Assembly (NCBI GenBank): GCA_021793235.1
Contig: JAJYTD010000020.1
Location: forward strand, 1 to 62,976
From: Actinomycetes bacterium
GTDB taxonomy: Bacteria > Actinomycetota > Actinomycetes > Streptosporangiales > Streptosporangiaceae
Direction of reading: 5' to 3'
Length of the DNA: 62,976 nucleotides
Part shown: piece by piece, positions 25,791-34,254 of the stretch
Numbering within the stretch: position 1 is the stretch's first letter
How the letters are laid out: each line of letters begins with the position of its first letter
Notes under the pieces: model-generated
What the model was told of the DNA's origin: nothing
What the model saw: the letters and a program-made list of their open reading frames with translations, nothing else
Databases searched by the model: none
Program-made: the position numbers and the translations under genes

Positions 25791-26540
25791 ATGGAACCGC
25801 AGGAGCTGATCGGCCACCGGCTGCTCGATGCCAACGGTGACAATGTCGGCAAGATCGGCCATGTGCTCTATGACGACGTGTCGCACGACGCCAAATGGGT
25901 CACGGTCCGCACCGGTCTGTTCGGCACCCGGGAGTGCTTCGTGCCCTTGCAGGGAGCGCGCCCCGCAGCGGAGGACCTACAGGTCCCCTACGACAAGCAG
26001 GTGGTGAAGGACGCTCCGCACTTCGAGGCCGACCAGCACATCTCGCCGGAGGAGGAGAACGAGATCTACCGGCACTACGGCCTGGACATAACCGGGGCCG
26101 GCCGTACTCAGGAGCAGGAGCGCACCGCCCAGACCGGGCCCGCCGCCACGCGGACGAGCGAGGACGAGGCCACCATGACCCGCTCCGAGGAGCAGGCCGA
26201 CGTCGGCGTCCGGCGGGAGCAGACCGGTACGGCGCATGTGCGCAAGACGGTCGACAGCGAGGGGTTCAGCGAGACCGTGCCCGTGACCCACGAGAGGATG
26301 CGGGTCGAAAGGGAGCCCGTCACCGAGGCCGACGCCGGAGCGCAGGCGGTCGGGCCGGAGGAGAAGGAGTTCACGCTCTACGAGGACCGGCCCGTGGTGT
26401 CCAAGAAGACCGAACCGGTGGAGAAGATCAGGGTCTCCAAGGAGCAGGTCACCGAGGACCAGGAGGTCCGGGGCGAGGTGCGCAAGGAGCACTTCGAGAT
26501 GGACGAGGACGACGAGGGCAGGCACCGGCGCCGGGAGTGA
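25791..26540 (+). CDS. PRC-barrel and DUF2382 (YsnF-like) stress protein
   Basis: 249 residues from ATG 25791 with GGGAGGGA upstream. The N-terminal PRC-barrel (about 5-85: ELIGHRLLDANGDNVGKIGHV, WVTVRTGLFGTRECFVPL) is followed by a polar linker, then DUF2382 (about 140-245) with ADVGVRREQTGTAHVRKTV, ETVPVTHERMRVEREPV and a mirrored second half. Proteins of this design are soluble or surface-associated and commonly induced by stress. It is transcribed opposite to the membrane protein genes on both sides and interrupts that family cluster. Confidence 0.88.
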   Translation: MEPQELIGHRLLDANGDNVGKIGHVLYDDVSHDAKWVTVRTGLFGTRECFVPLQGARPAAEDLQVPYDKQVVKDAPHFEADQHISPEEENEIYRHYGLDITGAGRTQEQERTAQTGPAATRTSEDEATMTRSEEQADVGVRREQTGTAHVRKTVDSEGFSETVPVTHERMRVEREPVTEADAGAQAVGPEEKEFTLYEDRPVVSKKTEPVEKIRVSKEQVTEDQEVRGEVRKEHFEMDEDDEGRHRRRE

Positions 26541-26672
26541 CCGCCGCTGACCGCCGCGGCGGGCGTGTATCGGGGCCCGTATCCGCACGTGCGGCCGTGC
26601 GGGTGCGGGCCTGCCGCGCGCCGGGTCGCGGCGCCGCCGTTCCGGTGGGCGGACGGGCGACCTGCGCCGCGC

Positions 26673-27983
26673 TCACCCCCGGCGCAGGTCGCCTCTGAGG
26701 ACGCGTTCGACGAGGTCGTCGCGGATGCCGCCATAGCCGGTCGCCGCCCAGAGGCTCTCCTGTGCCGGCACTTCGTAGTAGGCGAGGCGGCGGCCGCCGT
26801 AGGTCGTGGGCAGAGCAGTCGGGGCGCGGTGCCGGCGGACGGCCGCGGCGCATTCGTCGCAGGCGGGCACCTTGATCTTGCGGGGCGACCCGAGCGCGCG
26901 CCAGGTGATCGCCTGGGTCGTGGTCGAATGCAGAGGGTTGAAGTAGCAGTGGCGCCGGGGTTCTGGCACCTGCTCGCGGTCTTCGGACCGGGCCTCGGCG
27001 GAGCGCAGCGCGTCCTCGCTCATGTGCAGCAGGACCTGCGCGCCGGCGAGGTCGGCGATGTCGTCGGCGGCGTCCAGAACCTTCCCGGCCGCGTGGTGGG
27101 CGTCGAGGGCGCGCTGGTAGTCGGCGCCGACCTGGGCCTCGGCCCCGTCGTCCAGGCTGAAGGCGCCGAGCCGCTCACCAAGTTCGACCAGGTCCCGGCC
27201 GATCTCCCCGTGCAGCGCCTCGCGGCGGGCGTCATCAGCGTTGTCGAAGGCCACGATCTGCGGGGCGGCCGGGGTGCGGCGGCGGTACAGCAGTAGGCCC
27301 GTGCCCGCCAGTGCGGCGAGGACGGCCGCGCCGCCCGCCAGGGCCCACGGCGAGAAGATCCCGCCCGCGAGTGCGCCGGTCGGCGCGGGGGAGGGGGACG
27401 TGTCGTCCTCCCTCTCCTCGGCCGCCAGCTCCGCGCTGAGGCGGTCGTGCTCAGCCGCGGCGGTGCCCGCGCCGATCAGCTCGATGGCGCGGGCGAACTC
27501 CCCGGCCGGCCCGGAATCGGAAGCGTCGATGTTGGCGGCCGACGCCGCATCGTCGGCCTGCTGGTCGCCGCCGTAGTCCACGCCGATGAGCCGGGGGGAG
27601 GAGCCCAGGTCCGAGGTGAGGTAGGAGCCGTCCTCGCCGAGCCGGTCGTGGACGGAGCCGAGGAGCTGGTGGGGGTCGCCGTCCCAGGAATCGCCCGCGA
27701 CGAGCGGGACCAGGACCACATAGATCGGCTTTCCGCTCTGTTCGATGAGCCGGTCCAGCCGCTCCTGCTCGGCTTGGGGCAGTGCCGACTCCACGGCCGG
27801 GTCGACATACACCGGCGACTGCCGCAGCCCGTCGGCGATCCGCTGGGCCGGACTCGTATCCGCCGCGACCCCGGGCGCGAGGCCGAAGAGGACCGCGACG
27901 GCGGCCAGCACGGCCAGCACGGCCCACACGGCCGACACGGCGTGGGCGCACGCGAGGTGCGAGGGGAAGGGCCTAATCGACAT
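26673..27983 (-). CDS. TPM-like membrane protein with CxxNPxH...CxxC motif (paralogue 2)
   Basis: 436 residues. N-terminal hydrophobic signal/anchor (about 15-40), an extracytoplasmic domain with QSPVYVDPAVES, GKPIYVVLVPLVAGDSW and VHDRLGEDGSYL, an acidic Ala-rich linker, a transmembrane helix (about 212-233), a helical cytoplasmic region, then C346-x2-N-P-x-H352 and C375-x2-C378. It lacks the Gly-rich tail of the first paralogue and ends in an Arg-rich segment. ATG 27983 overlaps the end of the upstream paralogue by 11 nt, with AAGGAAC as ribosome site. Third gene of a three-gene operon. Function unknown. Confidence 0.75.
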   Translation of the reverse strand: MSIRPFPSHLACAHAVSAVWAVLAVLAAVAVLFGLAPGVAADTSPAQRIADGLRQSPVYVDPAVESALPQAEQERLDRLIEQSGKPIYVVLVPLVAGDSWDGDPHQLLGSVHDRLGEDGSYLTSDLGSSPRLIGVDYGGDQQADDAASAANIDASDSGPAGEFARAIELIGAGTAAAEHDRLSAELAAEEREDDTSPSPAPTGALAGGIFSPWALAGGAAVLAALAGTGLLLYRRRTPAAPQIVAFDNADDARREALHGEIGRDLVELGERLGAFSLDDGAEAQVGADYQRALDAHHAAGKVLDAADDIADLAGAQVLLHMSEDALRSAEARSEDREQVPEPRRHCYFNPLHSTTTQAITWRALGSPRKIKVPACDECAAAVRRHRAPTALPTTYGGRRLAYYEVPAQESLWAATGYGGIRDDLVERVLRGDLRRG

Positions 27984-29373
27984 CGAGTTCCTTGAGGACG
28001 CGCTGGGGGAGGTCGGGGATGTCCCGGCCGTAGCCCAGGGACCGCCAGAAACCGGGTATCCGGTAGTGGACGGTGCGCTCGCCGCCGATGCGCAGCCGCA
28101 GCAGGGCCCATTTCAGTGCCGGCCCCATGGTGTGGAGGCCGGCGCAGCGGGCGCAGACGGCGCCCGTGGGGCCGTCGTGCGGAAGCTCTTTGGCGTACCG
28201 CCGCCGCCCCTCTTCCCTGCCGTCGAGGGCCGCTCCGTGCAGTGGGTTGACCACGCAGAACGAGTACGTGCCGGGGGCGCCCTCCGCGGTGAGGGCGGCG
28301 CGTGCTCGGCGCACCATGGTGATCGCGCCGACGAGCCACTGGTCGTCGTGGCCGCCGCGGCTGATCAGTGCGGCCGCGTCGAAGGCGGCGACGGCCCCGG
28401 CGTGGCCGGGGTGTTCGTGCGGCGCGGACCGCAGCCCGCGGGCCAGTCGGCGCAGCTCGGCGCGCAGCATCCCGGCCAGCCTCCGGTGCGAGGGGCGCGC
28501 AGGGGCGCGGCGTGCGCGCAGCAGCGCGGGCAGGTGGTCTTCGCGGGCCTCAAAGGGGCGCGGCCCCACGCCCGTGCAGAACCGCACCGCAGCGGTAGCG
28601 GGCAGCACCACCGCCAGGGCGAGCCCGCTGATGAGCGCGCCGACGATGACGCCGGGAAGGAGGTCGGCGACGAAGTCGGAGGCGTAGGAGTCGGGCGGGT
28701 CACCGGTGCCGGGGCTGTCGTCGAACCAGGCCGGATCGGGCGACGGGGACTCCGGGTCGTCGGAGGGGGCCGCTTCGATGTTGCCGATCACGGGGGTGAG
28801 CTGCTCGGTGAGGAGTTTCGCCGCGGCCGTGTGGGCGTCGTGGCCGGGGGGCTCCTCGAACTCCTCCGGGTAGAGCACGGTGAGCTCGTCGATGGGGACG
28901 TTGAACAGGAGCGTGGTGAGGGCGAACGGGCCGGTACTGATCTCGGGGGGCTCAGCCGCGATGTAGATACCGTCCTCGCCCAGTTCATGGTGGAGGGCGT
29001 GGAGGAACAGGTCGGCGTTTCGGCCCGATTCGCCGTAGGCGGGCAGCGGCAGGACGGCGACGTAGACGGGGTGGTCGGTGGTGCCGAGCAGCTCTGCCAG
29101 CTCTTCGCGCTCCTCTGCGCTGACGGCATGCGCGGCTTCGGGGTCGACGAAGAGGGGGGCCTCGCGCAGGGCGGCGGCGACGCGCTCCACGCGCTCGGTC
29201 TCGCGGACATAGGGCGGGGCGGGCGCGGAGCTCGATTCCTCGAAAGACGCGAAAGACGGGGATGGTTCCTCGGAAGGGGCCGGGGCCGACCCTTCGAGGA
29301 AGGCCAGGGCCGGTATCCCGAGAGCGGCTATGGCGCACCCGAGGAGGAGCAGTGCCGTGAGGATCCGCCTCAT
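27973..29373 (-). CDS. TPM-like membrane protein with CxxNPxH...CxxC motif (paralogue 3)
   Basis: 466 residues. Signal peptide or anchor (1-25), a Ser/Pro-rich stalk, then the outer domain with EAPLFVDPEA, HPVYVAVLPLPAYGES and HHELGEDGIYIAAEP; a transmembrane segment near 238-262 (LLPGVIVGALISGLALAVVL); an Arg-rich cytoplasmic region; then C373-x2-N-P-x-H379 and C407-x2-C410. Domain order and motif spacing match its neighbours although overall sequence is divergent. ATG 29373 overlaps the stop of the upstream gene (ATGA). Function unknown; a membrane sensor or scaffold with a zinc-binding inner module is one possibility. Confidence 0.75.
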   Translation of the reverse strand: MRRILTALLLLGCAIAALGIPALAFLEGSAPAPSEEPSPSFASFEESSSAPAPPYVRETERVERVAAALREAPLFVDPEAAHAVSAEEREELAELLGTTDHPVYVAVLPLPAYGESGRNADLFLHALHHELGEDGIYIAAEPPEISTGPFALTTLLFNVPIDELTVLYPEEFEEPPGHDAHTAAAKLLTEQLTPVIGNIEAAPSDDPESPSPDPAWFDDSPGTGDPPDSYASDFVADLLPGVIVGALISGLALAVVLPATAAVRFCTGVGPRPFEAREDHLPALLRARRAPARPSHRRLAGMLRAELRRLARGLRSAPHEHPGHAGAVAAFDAAALISRGGHDDQWLVGAITMVRRARAALTAEGAPGTYSFCVVNPLHGAALDGREEGRRRYAKELPHDGPTGAVCARCAGLHTMGPALKWALLRLRIGGERTVHYRIPGFWRSLGYGRDIPDLPQRVLKELDVD

Positions 29374-30170
29374 CGCCGCTTCTCCGCCCGCTGCCCGCCC
29401 ATCCTGGGCTGTCTGTCCTGTCTGCCCTGTTTATTCCGCGCGTGTTCGGCGCGGCGCTGCCGACGGTAGACGGAGAGGACGGAGGGGACCGTGATGGCCG
29501 CCCCCAGGAGGATGCCGGCCAGGAAGCCGATGTTGTGCCGCCCGGTGGTGAGATCGGGGTTGAGGTGCCCGGCCAGGTCGGCGAGGATCCCGTCGCCGGA
29601 CGCGGTGTCCGCCTCCAGGTTCTCGCGCTCGTACTCCGCTAGTTCGCGGTCCAGCTCGTCCCGGGCGCGGTCGAGCCGCTCGTCCGCCTCGCCCGAGGTG
29701 ATGTTGTCGACCGTGCGCTCGATGAGGTCGACGGGTGACGCGTCGTCCAGCAAGGCCGCCTCCTCAACGGACTTGTCCAGATTCGGTACGTCCACGCCGT
29801 AGCCGACCCCGCTGACCGACAGCATGCTTCCGCCCGTCACCGCCAGGTAGAGCCCGTCCTCGCCGACCCGGTCGTGCACGGCGGACAGGAGCGGCTCGTC
29901 GGTGTAGTGGCTCCCGCCGTAGCCGGGGACTACGAGGACGTAGACGGGCATGTCGAGGTCGGCGACCGCCGCCGCGATCGCACCGTGTGTCCCCGCGAGA
30001 TCGCCGCCGCCCATGTGGTCGCTGACGTAAACGGGATCCTCGGCCAACCGCTCGGCATAACGGGCGGCGTTGCTTTCCGCATCGGCCGTGGCGGGGGCGG
30101 CGGTGAGGGGGTAGGCCGTCAGCGCGGTGAGGAGCAGCACGAACGGCGCACGGATCCGGGACCAGAGCAC
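29370..30170 (-). CDS. TPM-like membrane protein, short paralogue without the Cys motif
   Basis: 266 residues. Signal peptide (1-30), an outer domain with EDPVYVSDHMGGG, MPVYVLVVPGYGGSHY and VHDRVGEDGLYLAVTGG, an acidic coiled-coil-like stretch (EADERLDRARDELDRELAEY, about 161-180) and a transmembrane helix at 212-234, then a short basic tail. The cytoplasmic helical region and CxxNPxH...CxxC module of the paralogues are absent. It is the first gene of the operon. The GTG start at 30170 has no ribosome site but lies 6 nt after a TAAGAT element, so a leaderless message is likely. Confidence 0.75.
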   Translation of the reverse strand: MLWSRIRAPFVLLLTALTAYPLTAAPATADAESNAARYAERLAEDPVYVSDHMGGGDLAGTHGAIAAAVADLDMPVYVLVVPGYGGSHYTDEPLLSAVHDRVGEDGLYLAVTGGSMLSVSGVGYGVDVPNLDKSVEEAALLDDASPVDLIERTVDNITSGEADERLDRARDELDRELAEYERENLEADTASGDGILADLAGHLNPDLTTGRHNIGFLAGILLGAAITVPSVLSVYRRQRRAEHARNKQGRQDRQPRMGGQRAEKRR

Positions 30171-30176
30171 CCAAAG

Positions 30177-30204
30177 ATCTTAATCCGCGCCGAAAAGCAC
30201 TAAA
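30177..30204 (-). promoter_or_regulatory. Candidate leaderless promoter of the membrane protein operon
   Basis: On the minus strand TTTAGT (30204-30199), 16 nt, TAAGAT (30182-30177), then 6 nt to GTG 30170. The -10 is good and the -35 is moderate. Confidence 0.5.
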
Positions 30205-30302
30205 CAGGGCGGTACCCGGTGGCGGCCCCCGTAGGAGCCCGCCACCGGGTCCGCACCGATGAGGGGACGGAGCGTGCCGACCGCCCGTTTTCCCCGCCCT
30301 GG

Positions 30303-32069
30303 TCAGGCGTCCTTGATCTCGCAGACGGCGCCGCCGTTGCCGATGCTTTCCCCGGCCGACACCGACAGGCCGGTGATGGTGCCGGACTTGTGGGCGGTCA
30401 GCGGCTGCTCCATCTTCATCGCCTCGATGACGACGACGGTGTCGCCTTCGGCGACCTCCTGGCCGTCCTCCGCGACGACCTTGACGATGGTGCCCTGCAT
30501 GGGGGAGACCAGGGTGTCCCCGCTCGCGGCGGTCGTCCCCGAGCCGCCGCCGCGCCGGGACGGCTTCTTGGCGCTTTTCTTCCCGCCGCCCGCGCCGAGG
30601 TCGGCGCCCAGGCCGGCGGGCAGCACGACCTCCAGGCGCTTGCCGCCGACCTCCACGGTCACGGCTTCGCGCGCATCGGGTTCTGCCTGCTCGGCCGTGC
30701 CGGTGTAGGGGGCGATGGTGTTCTCGAACTCGGTTTCGATCCACCGGGTGTGGACGGAGAACGGCTGGGCGGGATCCTCCGGCGCGAACGCGGGGTCACT
30801 GAGGACGGCCTGGTGGAAGGGGATGACCGTGGGCATGCCGCCGACCTCGAACTCGGCGAGTGCGCGGCGCGACCGCTGCAGGGCCTCGGCGCGGTTCCGC
30901 CCCGTCACGATGAGCTTGGCGACCATCGAGTCGAACGCCTGCGGGACGGTGAACCCGGCTTCGCACCCGGTGTCCACCCGCACACCCGGCCCGCCCGGGA
31001 GGGAGAGGGCGGTGATGGTGCCCGGAGCGGGCATGAAGTTGCGGCCGGCGTCCTCGGCGTTGATGCGGAACTCAAAGGAGTGGCCGCGCAGCGGCGGGTC
31101 GCCGTAGCCGAGCTCCGCGCCGTCGGCGATGCGGAACATCTCACGCACCAGGTCGATCCCTGCGACCTCCTCGGTCACCGGGTGCTCCACCTGCAGCCGG
31201 GTGTTGACCTCCAAAAAGGAGATCGTGCCGTCCTGGCCGACCAGGAACTCGCACGTACCGGCGCCGATGTAGCCGGCCTCGCGCAGGATCGCCTTCGAGG
31301 AGGAGTACAGCAGCTCCAGCTGCTCTTCGGAGAGGAACGGCGCGGGAGCCTCCTCCACCAGCTTCTGGTGGCGCCGCTGCAGCGAGCAGTCGCGGGTGGA
31401 GACCACCACGACATTGCCGTGGGCGTCGGCCAGGCACTGGGTCTCCACGTGCCGGGGCCGGTCCAGGTAGCGCTCCACGAAGCACTCGCCGCGGCCGAAC
31501 GCCGACACCGCCTCGCGCACCGCCGACTCGTACAGGTCGGCCACTTCGTCCAGCGACCGGGCGACCTTCAGCCCGCGTCCGCCGCCGCCGAACGCGGCCT
31601 TGATCGCGATGGGCAGGCCGTGCTCCTCGGCGAACGCGACGACCTCGTCGGCACCGGAGACAGGGTCGGGGGTTCCGGCGACCAGCGGCGCGCCGACCTT
31701 CTGCGCGATGTGGCGGGCGGCCACCTTGTCACCGAGCGAGGTGATGGCCGACGGCGGGGGGCCGATCCAGGTCAGCCCGGCGTCCATGACGGCCTGGGCG
31801 AAGTCGGCGTTCTCCGCGAGGAACCCGTAGCCCGGGTGCACGGCGTCGGCACCGGACTCCGCGGCGATCGCCAGGATCTTGTCGATGTCGAGGTAGCTGT
31901 CCGCGGGGGTCTGCCCGCCGAGGGCGTAGGCCTCGTCAGCGACTTTGACGTGGAGGGCGTCGAGGTCGGGTTCGGCATAGACCGCGACGCTGCCGAGGCC
32001 GGAGTCCCGGCAGGCACGCGCCACCCGTACCGCGATCTCGCCGCGGTTGGCGATGAGTACTTTACGCAC
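30303..32069 (-). CDS. accA: Acyl-CoA carboxylase alpha chain (biotin carboxylase plus BCCP)
   Basis: 588 residues. GTG 32069 with AGGAGG 9 nt upstream. A biotin carboxylase domain fills about 1-445 ([23 protein letters not shown]-grasp Gly-rich loop [12 protein letters not shown], and [15 protein letters not shown]). The C-terminal biotinyl domain carries [12 protein letters not shown], whose EAMKM lysine is biotinylated, presumably by the BirA at 37765. It supplies carboxybiotin to the beta chain just upstream for making malonyl- or methylmalonyl-CoA. A Lys-rich insertion ([16 protein letters not shown]) lies before the biotinyl domain. Confidence 0.95.
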   Translation of the reverse strand: MRKVLIANRGEIAVRVARACRDSGLGSVAVYAEPDLDALHVKVADEAYALGGQTPADSYLDIDKILAIAAESGADAVHPGYGFLAENADFAQAVMDAGLTWIGPPPSAITSLGDKVAARHIAQKVGAPLVAGTPDPVSGADEVVAFAEEHGLPIAIKAAFGGGGRGLKVARSLDEVADLYESAVREAVSAFGRGECFVERYLDRPRHVETQCLADAHGNVVVVSTRDCSLQRRHQKLVEEAPAPFLSEEQLELLYSSSKAILREAGYIGAGTCEFLVGQDGTISFLEVNTRLQVEHPVTEEVAGIDLVREMFRIADGAELGYGDPPLRGHSFEFRINAEDAGRNFMPAPGTITALSLPGGPGVRVDTGCEAGFTVPQAFDSMVAKLIVTGRNRAEALQRSRRALAEFEVGGMPTVIPFHQAVLSDPAFAPEDPAQPFSVHTRWIETEFENTIAPYTGTAEQAEPDAREAVTVEVGGKRLEVVLPAGLGADLGAGGGKKSAKKPSRRGGGSGTTAASGDTLVSPMQGTIVKVVAEDGQEVAEGDTVVVIEAMKMEQPLTAHKSGTITGLSVSAGESIGNGGAVCEIKDA

Positions 32070-32155
32070 GGTCGAAATTCCTCCTGGTGCGGCGTCAGCA
32101 AGATCCCACGCCTGGTCGGGAAAAGTCTGAACAGAAGCGGCAGGGGCGGTCGGGG

Positions 32156-32401
32156 TCACCCGGGGCGGAAGCTCCCGCGCCACGCCCCGGGGCCGGGCGC
32201 CAGAGGGCGGCGCACCAGCCGGCCGCGGTCGCGCCACCCTGAAGCGGGGGCGCGCTCAGCCGCCTCGGCCTCCCGGGCCGCCTGGATGGCCCGGGCGCGG
32301 GCGGTCAGCACGGCGACCAGCGCCGCTGTCTCCTCCGGCCCCGGGTTTCCGCGCACCAGGCGCAGAAAGGGGGCGTGCGGTTGCTCGGATGCGTGCGACA
32401 T
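32156..32401 (-). CDS. accE: Acyl-CoA carboxylase epsilon subunit
   Basis: 81 residues. [22 protein letters not shown] is the characteristic core of the small actinobacterial epsilon subunit that ties alpha and beta chains together; the rest is basic and Pro-rich. ATG 32401 overlaps the stop of the beta-subunit gene by one base (TAATG). The gene lies between the beta and alpha subunit genes, the expected position. Confidence 0.85.
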   Translation of the reverse strand: MSHASEQPHAPFLRLVRGNPGPEETAALVAVLTARARAIQAAREAEAAERAPASGWRDRGRLVRRPLAPGPGAWRGSFRPG

Positions 32402-34005
32402 TAGAGCGGAATGTTCCCGTGTTTCTTGGGCGGCAGCTGCCGGCGCTTGTCGCGCAGTGAACGCAACGCCTTCGCGATGGATACGCGGGTCTCCGAGGGC
32501 ATGATGACGCCGTCGACATAGCCCCGCTCAGCGGCGGAGTAGGGGTTGAGGAGCGTGTCCTCGTACTCCTGGATCAGCCGGCCGCGCTCGGCTTCGACGT
32601 CGTCGGCCTCAGCGAGGGTGCGCCGGTACAGGATGTTCACCGCACCCTGGGCCCCCATCACCGCGATCTGGGCGGTGGGCCAGGCCAGGTTGATGTCGGC
32701 GCCCAGGTGCTTGGAGCCCATGACGTCGTAGGCGCCGCCGAACGCCTTGCGGGTGATGACGGTGATCAGCGGGACCGTGGCCTCGGCGTAGGCGTAGATC
32801 AGCTTGGCGCCGCGCCGGATGATGCCGTTCCACTCCTGGTCGGTGCCTGGGAGGAACCCGGGCACGTCCACGAAGGTCAGCACCGGGATGTTGAAGGCGT
32901 CGCAGGTCCGCACGAACCGGGCCGCCTTCTCCGACGCGTCGATGTCCAGGCAGCCGGCGAAGCTCATCGGCTGGTTGGCGACCACCCCCACCGGGCGCCC
33001 CTCGACACGGCCGTAGCCGACCACGATGTTGGTCGCGAACTGGGCGTGGACCTCCAGGAAGTCGCCGTCGTCCAGCACGTGCTCGATGACGTGGCGTATG
33101 TCGTAGGGCTGGTTGGCGGAATCGGGGATGAAGGTGTCGAGTTCGAGGTCGGTGTCGGTGATGTCCGGCTCGGGCTCGGCGGCATAGACCGGCGGGTCCT
33201 CCAGGTTGTTGGCCGGAAGGAAGGACAGCAGGTCCCGGACGTAGTCGAGCGCGTCCTGCTCGTCGGCGCCCATGTAGTGGGCGACCCCGGAGGCGGTGTT
33301 GTGCGTCCGCGCGCCGCCCAGTTCCTCCATGGAGACGTCTTCACCGGTGACGGTCTTGATGACATCGGGGCCGGTGATGAACATCTGCGAGGTCTGGTCG
33401 ACCATGACGATGAAGTCGGTCAGCGCGGGAGAGTAGACGTGCCCGCCGGCGGCGGCACCCATGATCAGCGAGATCTGCGGGATGACACCGGAGGCGTGCA
33501 CGTTGCGCTTGAAGATCTCGGCGTAGAGGCCGAGCGCGACCACGCCCTCCTGGATGCGCGCGCCGCCGCCCTCGTTGATGCCGACAATGGGGCAGCCGGT
33601 CTTGAGCGCGTGGTCCAAGACCTTGACGATCTTCTCGCCGTAGACCTCACCGAGGGAACCGCCGAAGATGGTGACATCCTGGCTGAATACGGCGATGGGG
33701 CGGCCGTCTACGGTACCGTAGCCGGTGACAACCCCGTCGCCGTAGGGACGGTTCTTGTCCAGCCCGAAGTTGGTGGATCGGTGCCTGGCCAGGGCGTCGA
33801 ACTCGACGAAGGATCCGGGGTCCACAAGGGCGTCGATGCGTTCGCGCGCGGTCATCTTGCCCTTGGCGTGCTGTTTTTCGATGGCTCGCTCGGAACCCGC
33901 GTGGACGGCCTCGTATCGGCGCCGCTGTAGGTCGGCGAGCTTGCCCGCAGTGGTGTGGATGTCGATCTCCGCAGCGGGCAGCGGTTCAGGGGCTTCGGTC
34001 GCCAT
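32401..34005 (-). CDS. pccB: Acyl-CoA carboxylase beta subunit (propionyl/acetyl-CoA carboxyltransferase)
   Basis: 534 residues, the normal length. Carboxyltransferase halves show [34 protein letters not shown] and [16 protein letters not shown] in the N-domain, and [24 protein letters not shown] and [22 protein letters not shown] in the C-domain, with the oxyanion Gly pairs conserved. It carboxylates acetyl- or propionyl-CoA. I cannot tell the preferred substrate from sequence alone. First gene of the carboxylase operon, divergent from ppc. Confidence 0.93.
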   Translation of the reverse strand: MATEAPEPLPAAEIDIHTTAGKLADLQRRRYEAVHAGSERAIEKQHAKGKMTARERIDALVDPGSFVEFDALARHRSTNFGLDKNRPYGDGVVTGYGTVDGRPIAVFSQDVTIFGGSLGEVYGEKIVKVLDHALKTGCPIVGINEGGGARIQEGVVALGLYAEIFKRNVHASGVIPQISLIMGAAAGGHVYSPALTDFIVMVDQTSQMFITGPDVIKTVTGEDVSMEELGGARTHNTASGVAHYMGADEQDALDYVRDLLSFLPANNLEDPPVYAAEPEPDITDTDLELDTFIPDSANQPYDIRHVIEHVLDDGDFLEVHAQFATNIVVGYGRVEGRPVGVVANQPMSFAGCLDIDASEKAARFVRTCDAFNIPVLTFVDVPGFLPGTDQEWNGIIRRGAKLIYAYAEATVPLITVITRKAFGGAYDVMGSKHLGADINLAWPTAQIAVMGAQGAVNILYRRTLAEADDVEAERGRLIQEYEDTLLNPYSAAERGYVDGVIMPSETRVSIAKALRSLRDKRRQLPPKKHGNIPL

Positions 34006-34055
34006 AACGCATCACGATAGCTGTGCTGGTGAATGCCCATGTCACGCGGTCTAGG

Positions 34056-34069
34056 TTACTCGCTGGTAA
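34056..34069. promoter_or_regulatory. Candidate operator TTAC-N6-GTAA
   Basis: TTACTCGCTGGTAA is an interrupted palindrome 50 bp upstream of the carboxylase beta gene, in the divergent region shared with ppc. TetR-type repressors often use sites of this size. The regulator is unknown. Confidence 0.35.
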
Positions 34070-34254
34070 GTGGGATCGGGCACATAGCGGACCCGAATTT
34101 CTGGGATCGGGGCGGCTGCTCTTCGCCGCCCCGGCGCCGCGCTCGGAGAACACCGCAGGTCCGGGCCTGGTGGTACCCGGATCGGGCGCGTCGCCCGACC
34201 GGTGCGGATACACCGCCCCAATCCGAAATGGATTAGACCAATCTAGATAAGGTC

